Counted from the stretch's first letter, positions 11,501 to 21,867 are shown. The stretch: DNA of 64,000 bases from Drosophila miranda (GCF_003369915.1 NW_022881603.1:46873723-46937722), one strand, 5' to 3'. Translations and numbers: made by a program. Notes: generated from the sequence alone by a model not told the origin.

Positions 11501-11956
11501 TGTGTGGCGAATAAATGGCAGACGACTGACAACATAGAACAAAAATTTGTATGCTCTGTAAATGCTTTATTTTATGCATAATTTATTCTTTACTAATGAG
11601 ATTTTTTCGAATATTATCGAGTTGGATCTGGACGGATTATGTAGCTCTAGCACCTTTTCTTTCAACAAGGGCCCCCGCCAAAGCGAACCAAAAAAGACGA
11701 CACTCCTTGGATGGCAGAGATTGCCAGAGAGCGACTCGAAGAGCAGAAGGACCTTCACAGGAAGAAGGAAGAACATGAAATAAGGAAGGAAAAGATGGTC
11801 GAGGACCTCATCAACACGCAAAAAAAATTCCAGAATGATTTATTGGAAGTGCTGAAAAATAATAATAAGTTTATAATTTGCATTACGGTCTAAACAATAT
11901 TTTGCGATTGCAGATCGTATCTGTTCTGCTGACTGATTCAAGTCACCAGAACTATT
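8411..11956. repeat. Tandem unit 3, ending at a different right junction
   Basis: The third copy follows units 1 and 2 up to about 11956. There the other copies switch into DINE-like sequence, while this copy continues into about 300 bp not present in them (11957-12273). That extension contains the matching inverted-repeat arm, so unit 3 seems to keep the original right side, and units 1 and 2 carry a derived junction. Confidence 0.9.
11711..11893 (+). CDS. Coiled-coil C-terminal frame (unit 3)
   Basis: As at 3323-3505 with one substitution near the start (MAEIARERLEEQ). It lies inside the candidate TIR transposon. Its stop lies inside the opposite minus-strand frame (11840-12148), so the two frames converge and overlap. 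Confidence 0.4.
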   Translation: MAEIARERLEEQKDLHRKKEEHEIRKEKMVEDLINTQKKFQNDLLEVLKNNNKFIICITV

Positions 11957-12034
11957 GCTGCTATCGGGCAGCATAATTGGAATAATTTTCTGTTGAACCA
12001 CGGCCGAAATAATTGCTACATCTTCATCATCCAT
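11840..12034 (-). pseudogene. Acidic N-terminal frame of candidate transposon
   Basis: The preferred start is the ATG at 12034-12032, because the product from there (MDDEDVAIISAVVQQ, then a serine- and glutamine-rich stretch) is coding-like, while the frame upstream of it to 12148 is not. It may be the N-terminus of a transposase whose remainder is deleted, or one exon, since a TTTTTCAG acceptor-like site lies near its end. Only unit 3 has it whole; units 1 and 2 break at CCAGAACTAT. Family unknown. Confidence 0.3.
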
Positions 12035-12273
12035 TATAAGAAAAAAATTAATAAATCTTCCGCGAAAATTTGATGTACTTATCAGCTGTTTTTGACGGAT
12101 AGTGGATGGCTGATGTGTGTGTGTGAATCGGAGTCTCACATCTCTCAAAAAATTACACCATTCCCCCGATATGGGCCTAAATTGCCGAGCTTATTAGGAA
12201 CATACCAGATGGATGGTGGAACAACTGGGAATTTTTCGGAGCGGCAAAACCTTTCCGAACATCCCCGAAATGG

Positions 12274-12879
12274 AATAGCCTGGTTTGTGATTTTTAAAAG
12301 TAAATCGGAACATTTTTGTGAGAGTATAAGCCCGATCCTGTCAGATATAATACAATATGGGAATTGTGTCCGTTGTGGGCAATAACGGTTATGGCTACCA
12401 CCACGTAACTTTAGACGGCAAACAGACGTTACTGATCTGACAATTTTGAAACCTATTTCGTATCCAAAATGTATGCCTCACGTAATATGTTGATCTGTCA
12501 TGTTAATGGTTTTTATTTAATGCGCGTGATGGTTTGTTTCAAGACACTGTATGTCATTGTTTATTTTAACGTGACGTATTTTAGTATTTTTTCTATGAAT
12601 TTTACGTATCTCATTGTAAAAGACCTTAAATAAATAAATTTTAATTTTCTCTTAAATTTTTGTATTTGTTTTTAGTAAAATTTACCGTGTGATTAGAAAT
12701 AAATTGGTAAAATACATAAAGTTATCCAAAAACTGTACCATAATTAGTTATTACTACTATGCCAAGAAATCGTTGTGATACCTTGACTGTACAACGACTA
12801 CGAATTTTGATAAATAGTTTCAACACAACCTTGTGTAAATTTGACACTTCTGGTGACAACCGGAAATGGATTGCAGAAT
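12274..12879. other. Intergenic DNA upstream of RpL38
   Basis: About 600 bp of AT-rich, apparently single-copy sequence. A 96-codon frame on the minus strand (13012-12722) crosses the RpL38 promoter and first exon and is not believable. No repeat or RNA gene was recognised. Confidence 0.6.
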
Positions 12880-12895
12880 TTCCTTTCCTTTTCTG
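12880..12895 (+). promoter_or_regulatory. RpL38: TCT initiator / 5' TOP tract of RpL38
   Basis: The pyrimidine tract at 12880-12895 (TTCCTTTCCTTTTCTG) fits twice the Drosophila TCT initiator pattern YYC(+1)TTTYY, with possible +1 at C12883 or C12888. Ribosomal protein genes of flies use this initiator in place of TATA, and their mRNAs start with a 5' TOP run. I see no TATA box upstream. Confidence 0.75.
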
Positions 12896-12956
12896 CTTTG
12901 GACCGAACAATACGGAATTTTCGAGATTGTAGTTGAAACTGTAGAAATAACGCAAC

Positions 12957-13229
<273 letters not shown>

Positions 13230-13300
13230 TGCTTCGTTCGTATCCGAATCATCACGAGCAGTGCATAAATTCGATTTGTCTCGATTCAAATACTTCTTTA

Positions 13301-13306
13301 AATAAA
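13301..13306 (+). terminator. RpL38: Poly(A) signal of RpL38
   Basis: AATAAA 72 bp after the stop codon, followed by T/A-rich DNA. Cleavage is expected near 13320-13330. Confidence 0.8.
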
Positions 13307-13509
13307 ATCGATTTTTAAAAATAGCAAACAAAACATGTACTACGATTGAAAAAAAACAGCAAATATTCCTACGGTGGCACTAGCCCCCACTAGAAGCTAA
13401 AAACTTGTGTCCTTTTATTAATGAAGCTCCTTACAGTGTCATTAGTTTTCGATCTTTAAGAACATGAAACTGGTTTGCTTTAAATATACGATGACCCCAA
13501 AAATACCTC

Positions 13510-14006
13510 GTTTTTGGTTCAAGAATGGCTGTTGTATCAGTGCAAGCAGTTAAAAACGCTGCCGCAGTCACCAGATCTGAACCCCATAAAGCATGTTTGG
13601 GATTTGCTAGAAAAAAAAATTAGGAAACATAAAATTTCCTCCAAGGAAATCCTTAAAACGGCTCTGATGACGGAATGGGACAAAATTAATCCCAATGAAA
13701 CCAATCATTTGGCAAAAAGTATGCCCCACAAAATATTGAAATCAGAAAAAATTGGGGACAATAAGTTTTTTTCGTACAAAATAAAAAGTGTCCGAATAAT
13801 TGTTGTGCGTAAAAAAGTGTCCTTTTTGATACTTTTAATTTTTTTTGATATGCCAAAGAAGGTTTTTTATGTTTTTAGATTTGAAATTAGTAGTAGTAAT
13901 ATCCATGTTCATAATGAAATAAAAATTTGTTTTCAAACTTAAATACTTTTCAAGTTATTTATAAAGTTGATATAGACGAGTGTCCGAATAAATGTTGTGC
14001 TGACTG
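13510..14006 (+). pseudogene. Tc1/mariner remnant A, transposase C-terminus and 3' TIR
   Basis: The frame 13514-13942 holds the Tc1 transposase end: PQSPDLNPIKHVWDLLEKKI, the DDE motif's third-carboxylate region, followed by a helix-rich tail. The frame runs on past the usual stop position into the 3' non-coding part, where a repeat reading AGTGTCCGAATAATTGTTGTGC (about 13788) foreshadows the terminus near 13978-14006 (GTGTCCGAATAAATGTTGTGC, ending GACTG). TA at 14007-14008 fits the target duplication. The 5' two-thirds is missing. Confidence 0.75.
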
Positions 14007-14008
14007 TA

Positions 14009-14479
14009 CAAAGCTCGCACATCATTTTCATAAATTTTAAAACTGAAGGAAATCATTTTCAATATCAATGATATAACAATGAATTAAACGCACGTGTAAC
14101 TGTGCCTTTGAGAATAATCACCAGAAAGTAGAACTTGAGCGAATTTCGTATTATTTACCTTCGTTTACTTTATGATACACATATGTATGTACATACATAC
14201 ATATGTACATGTGTGTAGTGCTGCAATCGGTCGGACACTCGGAATTTATATCCGGCGTGCAGTAAAAATATGACTTAAATAGTGAGGAACTAGTCTGAAA
14301 AAAACTGACCGGGTACAAATGTTGCAGCAACTCAACGTAACCTCTCGTTAGCTTTTTTTTATTTTTACGGTAATTTATTTATTGAATGTTCTTTCTTGGA
14401 GACTAAAGACAAGTAGATAAATCCTTATCTAATATATTATTTATTACAATTAATAATTTAGAGTACGGCCCTAAATAAT
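14009..14479. other. Unassigned spacer
   Basis: About 470 bp with no recognisable gene. It contains a short ATGTACAT-type microsatellite (about 14179-14213) and a TCGGACACTCGGAATTTATA stretch near 14231 that faintly resembles a Tc1 terminus. Confidence 0.5.
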
Positions 14480-14786
14480 AAACGCGGTTGAAGTTTAGGT
14501 GACATCCAGGGAGACAGCGTTGCTATACTCGCGTCTTTTAAATGCATTTCTTATTTCTGGTAATCCGGTTTACTAGTTGAATGATTCGAAATTTTTTGCA
14601 CTACGGGTGTGTAGCTTTTCAAATATCTTTGATAGACACGACAGAAGACTGATAGGTTTATATGATCCCATCGACTTGTCCTTTCCGGCTTTAAGGATCA
14701 TTGTGATGACAGATTTCTTCTATTGTTGAGGATAGTAGCCTTGTTTCAACATGCTGTTGAATATTATGGTGAAAAAATGTACTACA
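14480..14786 (-). pseudogene. Jockey-type LINE, RT fragment
   Basis: On the minus strand this reads MILKAGKDKSMGSYKPISLL, then a cysteine-containing S-C-L-S-K-I-F-E-K-L stretch: the RT fingers motif of jockey/R1-type LINEs, with several stops. It is the downstream part of the LINE continued at 15811-16910, and the two parts are separated by the Tc1 element at 14789-15808. Confidence 0.7.
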
Positions 14787-14788
14787 TA

Positions 14789-15808
14789 CAGTGGGTAACT
14801 TTAATATTCGGCATTTTTTTTTTTCAACTTCAAACGCGAATAAAATGCATTAAACAACAAAAAAATAAAAAAAATTTAATGAGGGAATAAAGCTTGAAGT
14901 TTTACCTTTTCAGAGAGGTATATATAATAATGATTTTATTTTAAATGAAGATAGAAAATATAATTAAACAAAAAAAGGCTCAAAATATGCGTTACATTAA
15001 TATTCGGCATTACCTTATACAACTAAAAAATAGCTACTTAATCTAGAAAAATGACTTAATTTAATATTTTGTGTGATAGCCATTATTATTTATGGTATCG
15101 GCTAGGCGTTTTGGCATATTTTTTATTATATTTTGTGTATATTCATGACCAATTTTGGCCCACTCTTCTTGAAGCCGTTTCTTCAGCTCGGGTATGGACG
15201 ATATTGGTGTCCTATGCACACGGCGGTCCAGCTCACTTCACAAATTTGTTGTCGGTTGTCCGGTTTGCTTAATTGACGCGATTCTTCCTTCCTTTTTGAA
15301 CCTGCGGACGATGTCACCGATCGTATTCAGCTTCATTTTCAGAATTTGGGCAGTTTCTTTGTAGGTCTTGCCCTCTAAATGCAACTGGAGCACAAGTTTT
15401 CGCTGCTCCAAGGATGAATTAATCCCTTTACGGCCCATTTTAATTTTAGGTGGAACAATTCGATTTAGCGGTGTGCTTGCTGATCATGAATGTAAGTCAA
15501 GTGTTTGTTTTTCGGGGAAACCCATTTTTTGTGCCATTTGGGGCTATTTGGAGTTGCCACAGGGTTTTATAATGCGATTTCCCAAAAATGCCGAATATTA
15601 AAGTAACGCAAATTTTGAGCTTTTTTTTGTTTTATTATATTTTCTATCTTCATTTAAAATAAAATCATTATTATATATACCTCTCTGAAAAGGTAAAACT
15701 TCAAGCTTTATTCCCTCATTAAAATTTTTTTATTTTTTTGTAGTTTAATGCATTTTATTCGCGTTTGAAGTTGAAAAAAAAAATGCCGAATATTAAAGTT
15801 ACCCACTG
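14789..15808 (-). mobile_element. Tc1/mariner deletion derivative with long TIRs (1,020 bp)
   Basis: It begins CAGTGGGTAACTTTAATATTCGG and ends with the inverse, flanked by TA at 14787-14788 and 15809-15810. The inverted repeats are long: about 14789-15012 and 15588-15808, some 220 bp each, as in the Paris/S/Minos/Bari type of Tc1 elements. An internal echo of the terminal motif (ATTAATATTCGGCATT) marks each inner end. It lies in a LINE (14480-16910), which continues directly on either side. Confidence 0.92.
15061..15438 (-). pseudogene. Tc1 transposase, catalytic core deleted
   Basis: Start MGRKGINSSLEQRKLVLQL at 15438. The N-terminal helix-turn-helix (paired-like) DNA-binding domain occupies about residues 8-60, with KETAQILKMKLNTIGDIVRR as its recognition part. 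After a TGA at 15240-15238 the same frame continues through PELKKRLQEEWAKIGHEY to HTKY and the stop at 15061-15063, which is the family's C-terminus. The total is 126 codons against roughly 340 for a Tc1 transposase. The DDE core is missing, so it cannot be catalytic. The N-terminal 66 residues could in principle still bind the TIRs. Confidence 0.85.
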
Positions 15809-15810
15809 TA

Positions 15811-16910
15811 GTTCGGCAATTCTATGAACATTTTAGAGGAGTCGAAGTCGTGGGCCGGTGCTTATTTTGTTTGGAGACATTGTCTTTAATGACTCTTATA
15901 TGTAACTTCTCCTGCTTGGAATATTATTAGCGATATTGCTTTAAGATTATTGTTTAGTGGCAGTACAAAGCTATTTGTTGCTGGATGTGGTTTGAATATA
16001 TTTTTTATATGGACAGAAAATGATTTTGCCTTCTCTTTGTCACTTTGAGCTCACTCTCCTATTTGGGTATGTAACGGTGATTCAATCTTGATTGTTATAC
16101 ATACGCCTGCTTTAGCTTTCCACAGTGGGAATCTTTTCTTGTTTGGAGAGAGTTTTTTATATTGTATGTTTGAGGTTTCTCTCAACTAGGGCTTTGCGCA
16201 GTAAATGGCTGGCTATTTTTAACCGCACCTTCGAGGCAGGTGATCTATGGGCTTCCCATTCCCGCCGAAGTCTTCTCTTATCGCGTAGCAGCTCTTCAAT
16301 ATGCCAGGGAACACGACTGCTGTTGTGAATTTAATTACCCTGTAGTGTTTTACAGCCATTAATTACATTACATTAATGCTTCAGCTGAGCTTTCTGTCAT
16401 CTTTACAGTAGATATTTGGGCAGCCGTCAATATGGAAACTTACATATTTAATTTACTTGAGCCTAGTTATATGTTTTGCTAGAAGATAGAAAGTGTGGGC
16501 GTTTTGAGAACTGTGGATGGTCGTAAAGGTAAAGAAGGATTGGCAAGGGATCCGATGATAGATCTCTACTCTAATCTGCGCCTGCGGTACTCTTCTTATA
16601 ACAGCAAAATCAATCAAGTCGGGTTGCATTTTTGGATCTGTTGGCCAATATGTAGGCCTGCCCGGAGAAATAAAGTCAATCTTGTTTCGTGGTGTGTTTT
16701 ACCATTATATAGTTGTCTTCCTTTCGGGTTGCTGAGTCGAGATCACCAATGGGTGTGCTTGCATTGTAATCACCAGCTGCTATAAAGCGGTCACCTAATA
16801 GATTGAAGAATTTTACAAATTCTGCTTCGGAAGCGGAGAAGCGCGGTGGATTTGCGCTTTGAGTTTCGATATAAATTGATGTGGGCTTTAAATAAATTGT
16901 AGGAAATAAT
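15811..16910 (-). pseudogene. Jockey-type LINE, endonuclease and linker
   Basis: The minus frame 16936-16676 contains FFNLLGDRFIAAGDYNAS, the GDxNA motif of the APE-type endonuclease of jockey-clade elements. Only the part from 16910 downward belongs to this LINE. Further along, DKRRLRREWEAHRSPASKV (about 16210-16290) is the linker between endonuclease and RT. Multiple stops and frameshifts. The 5' end is cut by LINE-2 at 16911; the RT continues beyond the Tc1 insertion at 14480-14786. Confidence 0.75.
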
Positions 16911-17903
16911 TGGACGTTGACATGCAATGACTGCATCTTGCAAGAGGCGATGCAAATACTGCACCGTTAATTGACCCGTCTGAATCCAGCAGAAGGCTGT
17001 TACGCGAGCATGCAGCAAAGATAGCTGTTACACTATGGGCTGTCTATGTCACCCCTGATCAAGTTGTGCACAGAAATCACACCAAGCATTTTTCTACGGT
17101 TAACTAAGGTTGGGAGGTTTACTAATAGCAGTCTACTAGAGTAAGATGGGAGTCTCACACCCGCATCCCAGTTAAGGCCCCGCAGAGCAAAGAGTAAAAT
17201 TTTTTCTGTACTGATTATATACGGTCCTGGTGTACTTTGTACTGAGGGCACCATACACAGGAACTTTATTCTAAGATCGGACGAACAAACGAGGTATAGA
17301 GAGTCTTTGTTACATAGGGGTCGTCAAATTCCTTTAAACCAAGCACGCCCATGGCCTTATTTACCACGGTAGAAATGTGTTCAGAAAATTTTAACTTGGA
17401 GTCTAACATAACACCAAGATCATCCACCAGGGTAATTCACATAGGTTATAGGGAGCCAACAAGGGGCTAGATCGATGAAATGTCATAACTTTGCATTTCG
17501 AGGCATTAAGGTTTAACAAGTTTACCCAACACCATGACATAAATTTATTGAGATCGGATTGCAAGTGAGAATGAAATGAAATATTCTTATACTGGACACA
17601 GAGTATAACATTATCCGCATACATAAATACTTGAGAGTATGTTAATATCGAAGGCAAGTCATTAATAAACAGTGTGAAGAGTAAGGGGCCCAGATGGCTG
17701 CCCTGTGGTACTCCCGAAGAAATCTTTACTGGTAAAGAGAGGAAGTTTTTGAAGAGGAGTCTTTGAGACCTGGAACAAAGATAGCTAGAAATCCATCTCA
17801 GGAGGTTGGGCGGAAACCCTAAAAGGTCAAGTTTATGCGCTAAAAGGGAATGGTTTACAGAGTCGAATGCTTTACTAAAGGCGGTGTAAATAACATCCGT
17901 CTG
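16911..17903 (-). pseudogene. LINE-2 copy a: RT palm to 3' end
   Basis: The minus frame from about 17897 to 17403 has AFSKAFDSVNHSLLAHKL, SSGVPQGSHLGPLLF and MYADNVILC. YADD is replaced by YADN, a loss of the second catalytic aspartate. The C-terminal region follows (17254-17033, with LPSYSSRLLLVNLPTLVNRR). The 3' end at 16911 (GACGTTGACATGCAATGAC on the plus strand) is shared exactly with copy b at 24881, which defines the family's 3' terminus. It is cut at its 5' side by Tc1 remnant C. The clade is not settled. Confidence 0.8.
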
Positions 17904-18656
17904 TATGATGGTATTATGATGGTACCAGATAATGCATGGTGCGAAGCTTGGGAGGGTCTGGACAATTTTTTGGAGAAAAAGCGGAAACGACATGGACAAA
18001 GAACATTTACTACCGACTGTAAAACATGGAAGTGGTGGTGTAATGGTGTGGGGTTGTATGGCGGCCAATGGTGTTGGAAATCTCGATTTTATAGAGTCCA
18101 CAATGGACCACAAAGCATATATTCAAATTCTGAAAGAAATCCTTCAGCAGAGTGCCCAAAAATTACAGCTTGAAGACGACTTTTGCTGCCAACAGGACAA
18201 TGATCCGACGCATACTGCCCGTAATGTTAAGCTCTGTTTGCTTTACAATGTACAAAATGAGCTTAGATTGCCTCCTTAGTCCCCAGACCTGAATCCCATA
18301 GAACATCTATGGGATTTACTCGATCGTAGGATTCGTAAGTACACCATAAGCTCTAAAAACATGTTGAAGGAAGTTATCCTGGAGGAATAGGGCAAAATAA
18401 CTGCCGAGGACACCAGGAATCTGGTTGACTCAATGCCTAGACGTCTAACAGATGTTTTAAAACGATAGGAAGATCCCATAAAATATTAACAACTTAGAAT
18501 TTTAGTCGTGTACGCAGAATTCTTAGAGTGTACGCAGACTTTTGAGGTGTCAAATTTTTCTTATGTGTTTTTTAATGATTTTTATTTCCTATTAAGTTTG
18601 TTTTATTGAATAAAAAACAAATGTAGATAGGTTTAGAAATAAGCAAAGAATATTAT
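17904..18656 (+). pseudogene. Tc1/mariner remnant C, transposase core to 3' end
   Basis: The frame 17932-18279 reads LLPTVKHGSGGVMVWGCMAA, then HKAYIQILKEIL and QQDNDPTHTARNVK. It continues past a TAG at 18279 into PDLNPIEHLWDLLDRRIRKY and meets another stop near 18390. This is the second half of a Tc1-type transposase, with the second catalytic aspartate in QQDNDPTHTA. It starts in mid-gene exactly at the LINE-2 junction. The tail has two copies of a GTGTACGCAGA motif (18508-18540), probably the terminal repeat. Confidence 0.75.
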
Positions 18657-18683
18657 TAAAACGAGGGGGAACGTTGTGAGTTG
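18657..18683 (+). mobile_element. DINE-like element, outer left end (before copia insertion)
   Basis: AAAACGAGGGGGAACGTTGTG starts the same terminus seen at 27014 and, inverted, at 59828, 61829 and 63597. It is cut by the copia element; the continuation starts at 23766. Confidence 0.75.
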
Positions 18684-18938
18684 TGTTGGACAGAATTTCG
18701 CTGCTGTTGCAAGGGAAGTTCTTGTACCGAAAAGTAAAAACGCAGCCATTCATATGTAAGGTTTATTTGTGACTAATAAATGCTCTGCTCGCAGGCAGAT
18801 AGAGACCGAACGAAAGGGAGAACAAAAAGGGAGATAAGAGAACGTCGCTTCGTTACGTCTCTCACTCATACATACGTCTACATACTCACATGTCTGTCAA
18901 TACATGCGTGCATTGCTAGAGATGGTCATTCTTCAACA
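18684..18938 (-). repeat. Copia 3' LTR
   Basis: 255 bp, TGTTGGACAG...TTCTTCAACA as written on the plus strand. The minus-strand polypurine tract GAGGAAGGG lies just inside (18939-18947). Confidence 0.95.
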
Positions 18939-18971
18939 CCCTTCCTCAATGCGTGCATGCTTCCATTTAAC

Positions 18972-20201
18972 TCAATTTAAACTTAACAATTTTGTAAATT
19001 CGACATGCTTTCTCTTAGGGAGATTCTTGGTCAAGATATCTGCAATCATATCTGTTGTACTAGCATACTTTAACTTAACTTGACCTTCTTCTACAATCTG
19101 TCGTACAAAGTGATATCTAATATCAATATGCTTGGTCCTTGAGTGATGCACTGGGTTCCTAGCCAGCTCTTGTGCGCTCAGATTATCGCCATATAAGGTA
19201 GTTGAGGTAGCTTCATCTCCACAGCCAATTTCAATTATTAAGCGACGTAAGAATATGGACTCCTTACACGCAGCCGACAGTGCCATGTATTCTGCCTCCG
19301 TGCTGCTAAGTGCCACGCTGCGTTGTTTCTCAGATCGCCAAGAAATTGGGCCACCTGCCAAGAAATAAACATAGCCCGTATACGACTTCCGGTTAGTTCG
19401 ATCGCCGCCCCAATCCGCATCCACATATCCAGTAAGTGGCTGGTGACACCCTTTGTAGTGTAGTTTGAAGTTCATCGTCGCTGCCAAGTACCTCAGAACG
19501 TGCTTCACACCAGCCAGATGATCTGCGTGCGGATCTTTGTTCCTCTGGGCCAACTTTGCAACTGAATGCAAAATGTCCGGTCTGGTTGTGAGTGCCAGCC
19601 ACATCAGCTCACCAATCATGGATTGATACATGACAGGATCAACCTTTTGACACTGCTCATTAGTACAATCCACCTGGAACCCCGCATCCAACGGAGTAGC
19701 CACTGGTCTACATTTGTCCATGTCGTGAGCTTGCAATAGTTCCTTGATGTATTGCGAGTGGCCTATGGTGATAGGCCCAAGCTCACCTTCACGGTGCACC
19801 TCCATGCTTAAAAACAGCTCTGGAAAACCTTTGTCGATACATTCGAACGCATTTGAAATAGCCGATTTGATACCGAGCACGTCCTCTTTGGACTGGCATG
19901 CTATAAGTAAATCCTCTACATATACCAAGATTAACGATAAGTTACCTTTCCCTCTCTGCTGGTAGAGGCACGGCTCGTTGTCACAGGAAACAAAACCCAG
20001 ATTAGTCAGGACGCCATTCAGCTTCGAATTCCATTCCCTTCCTGACTGCTTCAATCCATATATTGCCTTTTTAAGCAGCATAGCCTTCGCTGGATAAGCT
20101 CGATCAATGTACCCTTGTGGTTGCTTCATGTACACCGTATCGCTCAGGTCACTGTTGAGGTATGCCGTACATACATCCATTTGGTTGGCATATAATTTCA
20201 A
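18972..20201 (-). pseudogene. Copia pol: RT and RNase H
   Basis: RT motifs QMDVCTAYLNSDLSDTVYM, KKAIYGLKQSGREWNSKL and LILVYVEDLLIAC. The catalytic YVDD box reads YVED, replacing the first of the two aspartates. RNase H follows: DADWGGDRTNRKSYTGYV, SSTEAEYMALS and the C-terminal DILTKNLPK. It is 409 codons long with no stop inside, but is separated from the RT N-terminus by two stops (20282-20280 and 20204-20202). The YVED change would be expected to cripple the enzyme. Confidence 0.95.
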
Positions 20202-20279
20202 TTATGCTGCTAGCGCAAGAAAAAATCGCACGCTCTCCAGTCTGCAGACTGGAGAAAATGTTTCCGCATAGTTTATGCC

Positions 20280-20634
20280 TTACTGCTGGGAGCAACCTTT
20301 TGCCACCAGTCGCGCCTTGAAACGTTCGATTTGACCATCTTTGTCGCGTTTCAGGCTATATACCCATTTGCATCTAACTGCTCGTTGTCCTGCCGGTAAG
20401 TCTGCCAACTGCCATGTCTCGTTTGCCATTAATGCCTCATATTCGCGATGCATCGCTTCGGACCAATGTGATGCATGAATACTGATCAACGCCTCCTCGT
20501 AGGATACTGGAATCTTTACGTCGCTGGCAACCAGAGCACCAAGAATGTTGTACTCCTTTCTCGGACGGCCAGGTTTGCCGGTCCGAATCAGCCTTGGTCT
20601 GCCAGGTCCAACGCGAGGAGCTGGCTCATCTGAC
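20280..20634 (-). pseudogene. Copia pol: RT N-terminus
   Basis: Contains TGKPGRPRKEYNILGAL, then SEAMHREYEALMANETWQL and KWVYSLKRDKDGQIERFKAR, the start of the copia RT domain. The frame differs from that of the integrase frame upstream (ending 20635), so a small indel lies near 20640-20700. A TAA at 20282-20280 ends it. Confidence 0.93.
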
Positions 20635-21867
20635 TCAACCTTTTCTGTTGTACCCATCAGTACCGCTGCTACTGGGATTCTCCCCGTCAACGCTTGCACC
20701 ATGGCTGCTGTCTCCACCGCTGCTGTCAATGTCATCAGTATCGCCGCCTGACTGCATGCTAATTTCTGCCTTCGGAAGTTCGAATGTGACTGTATCCTTG
20801 TCGTCTTGGATCTCGTCAAAGAGAACATCTCGCCTCTCAATCACCTGATGAGACACAGGGTCATACAGTCGATAGCCCTTAGCCGCTACTGAATATCCAA
20901 TCATGCGATATTCTTTGCCTTTTGGTTGAAGTTTATTCTTCCTTGGACCCTTGTCCAAAGCTACTGCAACGGAGCCAAAAACCTTTAGATGACCAACAAA
21001 AGGTTTCCTACCAGTCCACGCTTCCATAGGCGTCATACTGGTCAGCGCCATGGTCGGTGATCGATTCCGTACATACACAGCTGCGTTGACTGCCTCAGCC
21101 CACAAGGATTCGCCTAATCCTGACTGGACCAGCATACATCTTGACATTTCCACCAGAGTGCGGTTTGCCCTCTCAGCAACGCCGTTTTGCTGTGGAGTGT
21201 ACGCCACTGTCAGCTGCCTCTCAATCCCATTAGTTTTCAGAAATTCATCAAACGATTTGTTGACAAATTCACCGCCATTGTCGCTCCGGATACATTTGAG
21301 ACTTTTTCCCGTTTGCCGTTCAACCAGGGTTTTGAACTCGACGAACTTCTGGAAGACTTCATCCTTTGTCCGCAGGAAATACACAAATATACGCCTTGAT
21401 TTGTCATCGATGAAGGTTAGAAAATACTTTGATCCAGCAAGCGACTGTGTGCCAAAGGGCCCGCACACATCTGCATGAACTAGTTCCAATATATCTTGAG
21501 CTCTACTGGTGGTTGCAACAGGAAATGGTTGCGCATGAATCTTGCTGACCATACATGTTTTGCAATTCATATTCGCCGGGAAAACCATATTTTCAATGCC
21601 GCGCACCATTCCTTTGCTGATCAAATCTTTCATACTACTGGTGTTCAAGTGGCCGTACCGTTTATGCCACAGGGCACCATCAGCCTTAACCGCCGCAAAA
21701 CAGTTGTTTTGTTTTCCTCGAAACATATACAAGTTTCCAACTCTGTTCGCCTTTACAATGCATTCGCCATTTAGGATAACTCGTGCATATTCTTGTCCAA
21801 AAGTGACGAAACATTTATTCTGTACAGCGCTGCTCACTGAGAAATAATTTCCATTCATTTTGGGCAA
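20635..21867 (-). pseudogene. Copia pol: GAG-pre-integrase and integrase
   Basis: Zinc-binding pre-integrase region with HKRYGHLN and CKTCMVSK; integrase core with HADVCGPFGTQSLAGSKYFL, FIDDKSRR, IRSDNGGEFVNKSFDEF and TPQQNGVAERANRTLVEMSR. The D, D and E of the DDE triad are present. It begins right after an in-frame TAG (21870-21868) that cuts it off from the protease part. Confidence 0.95.

Larger units (their letters stand above)
11237..12273. mobile_element. Candidate TIR DNA transposon, ~1.04 kb
   Basis: Two 80 bp arms (11237-11316 and 12194-12273) are inverted copies, 69 of 80 positions identical by ungapped hand alignment. They enclose a plus-strand coiled-coil frame (11711-11893) and a minus-strand frame starting MDDEDVAIISAVVQQ (12034). 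The outer ends read CCATTTCGGGGAT and ATCCCCGAAATGG. I see no clear target-site duplication, and no catalytic transposase domain remains, so this would be an internally deleted copy. The pairing of a coil protein with a short acidic N-terminus recalls PIF/Harbinger two-gene elements, but that is only a guess. Confidence 0.45.

Noticed and set aside
14231-14270. TCGGACACTCGG stretch as another Tc1 end
   Set aside because: Too short and imperfect, with no TA-bounded partner found.
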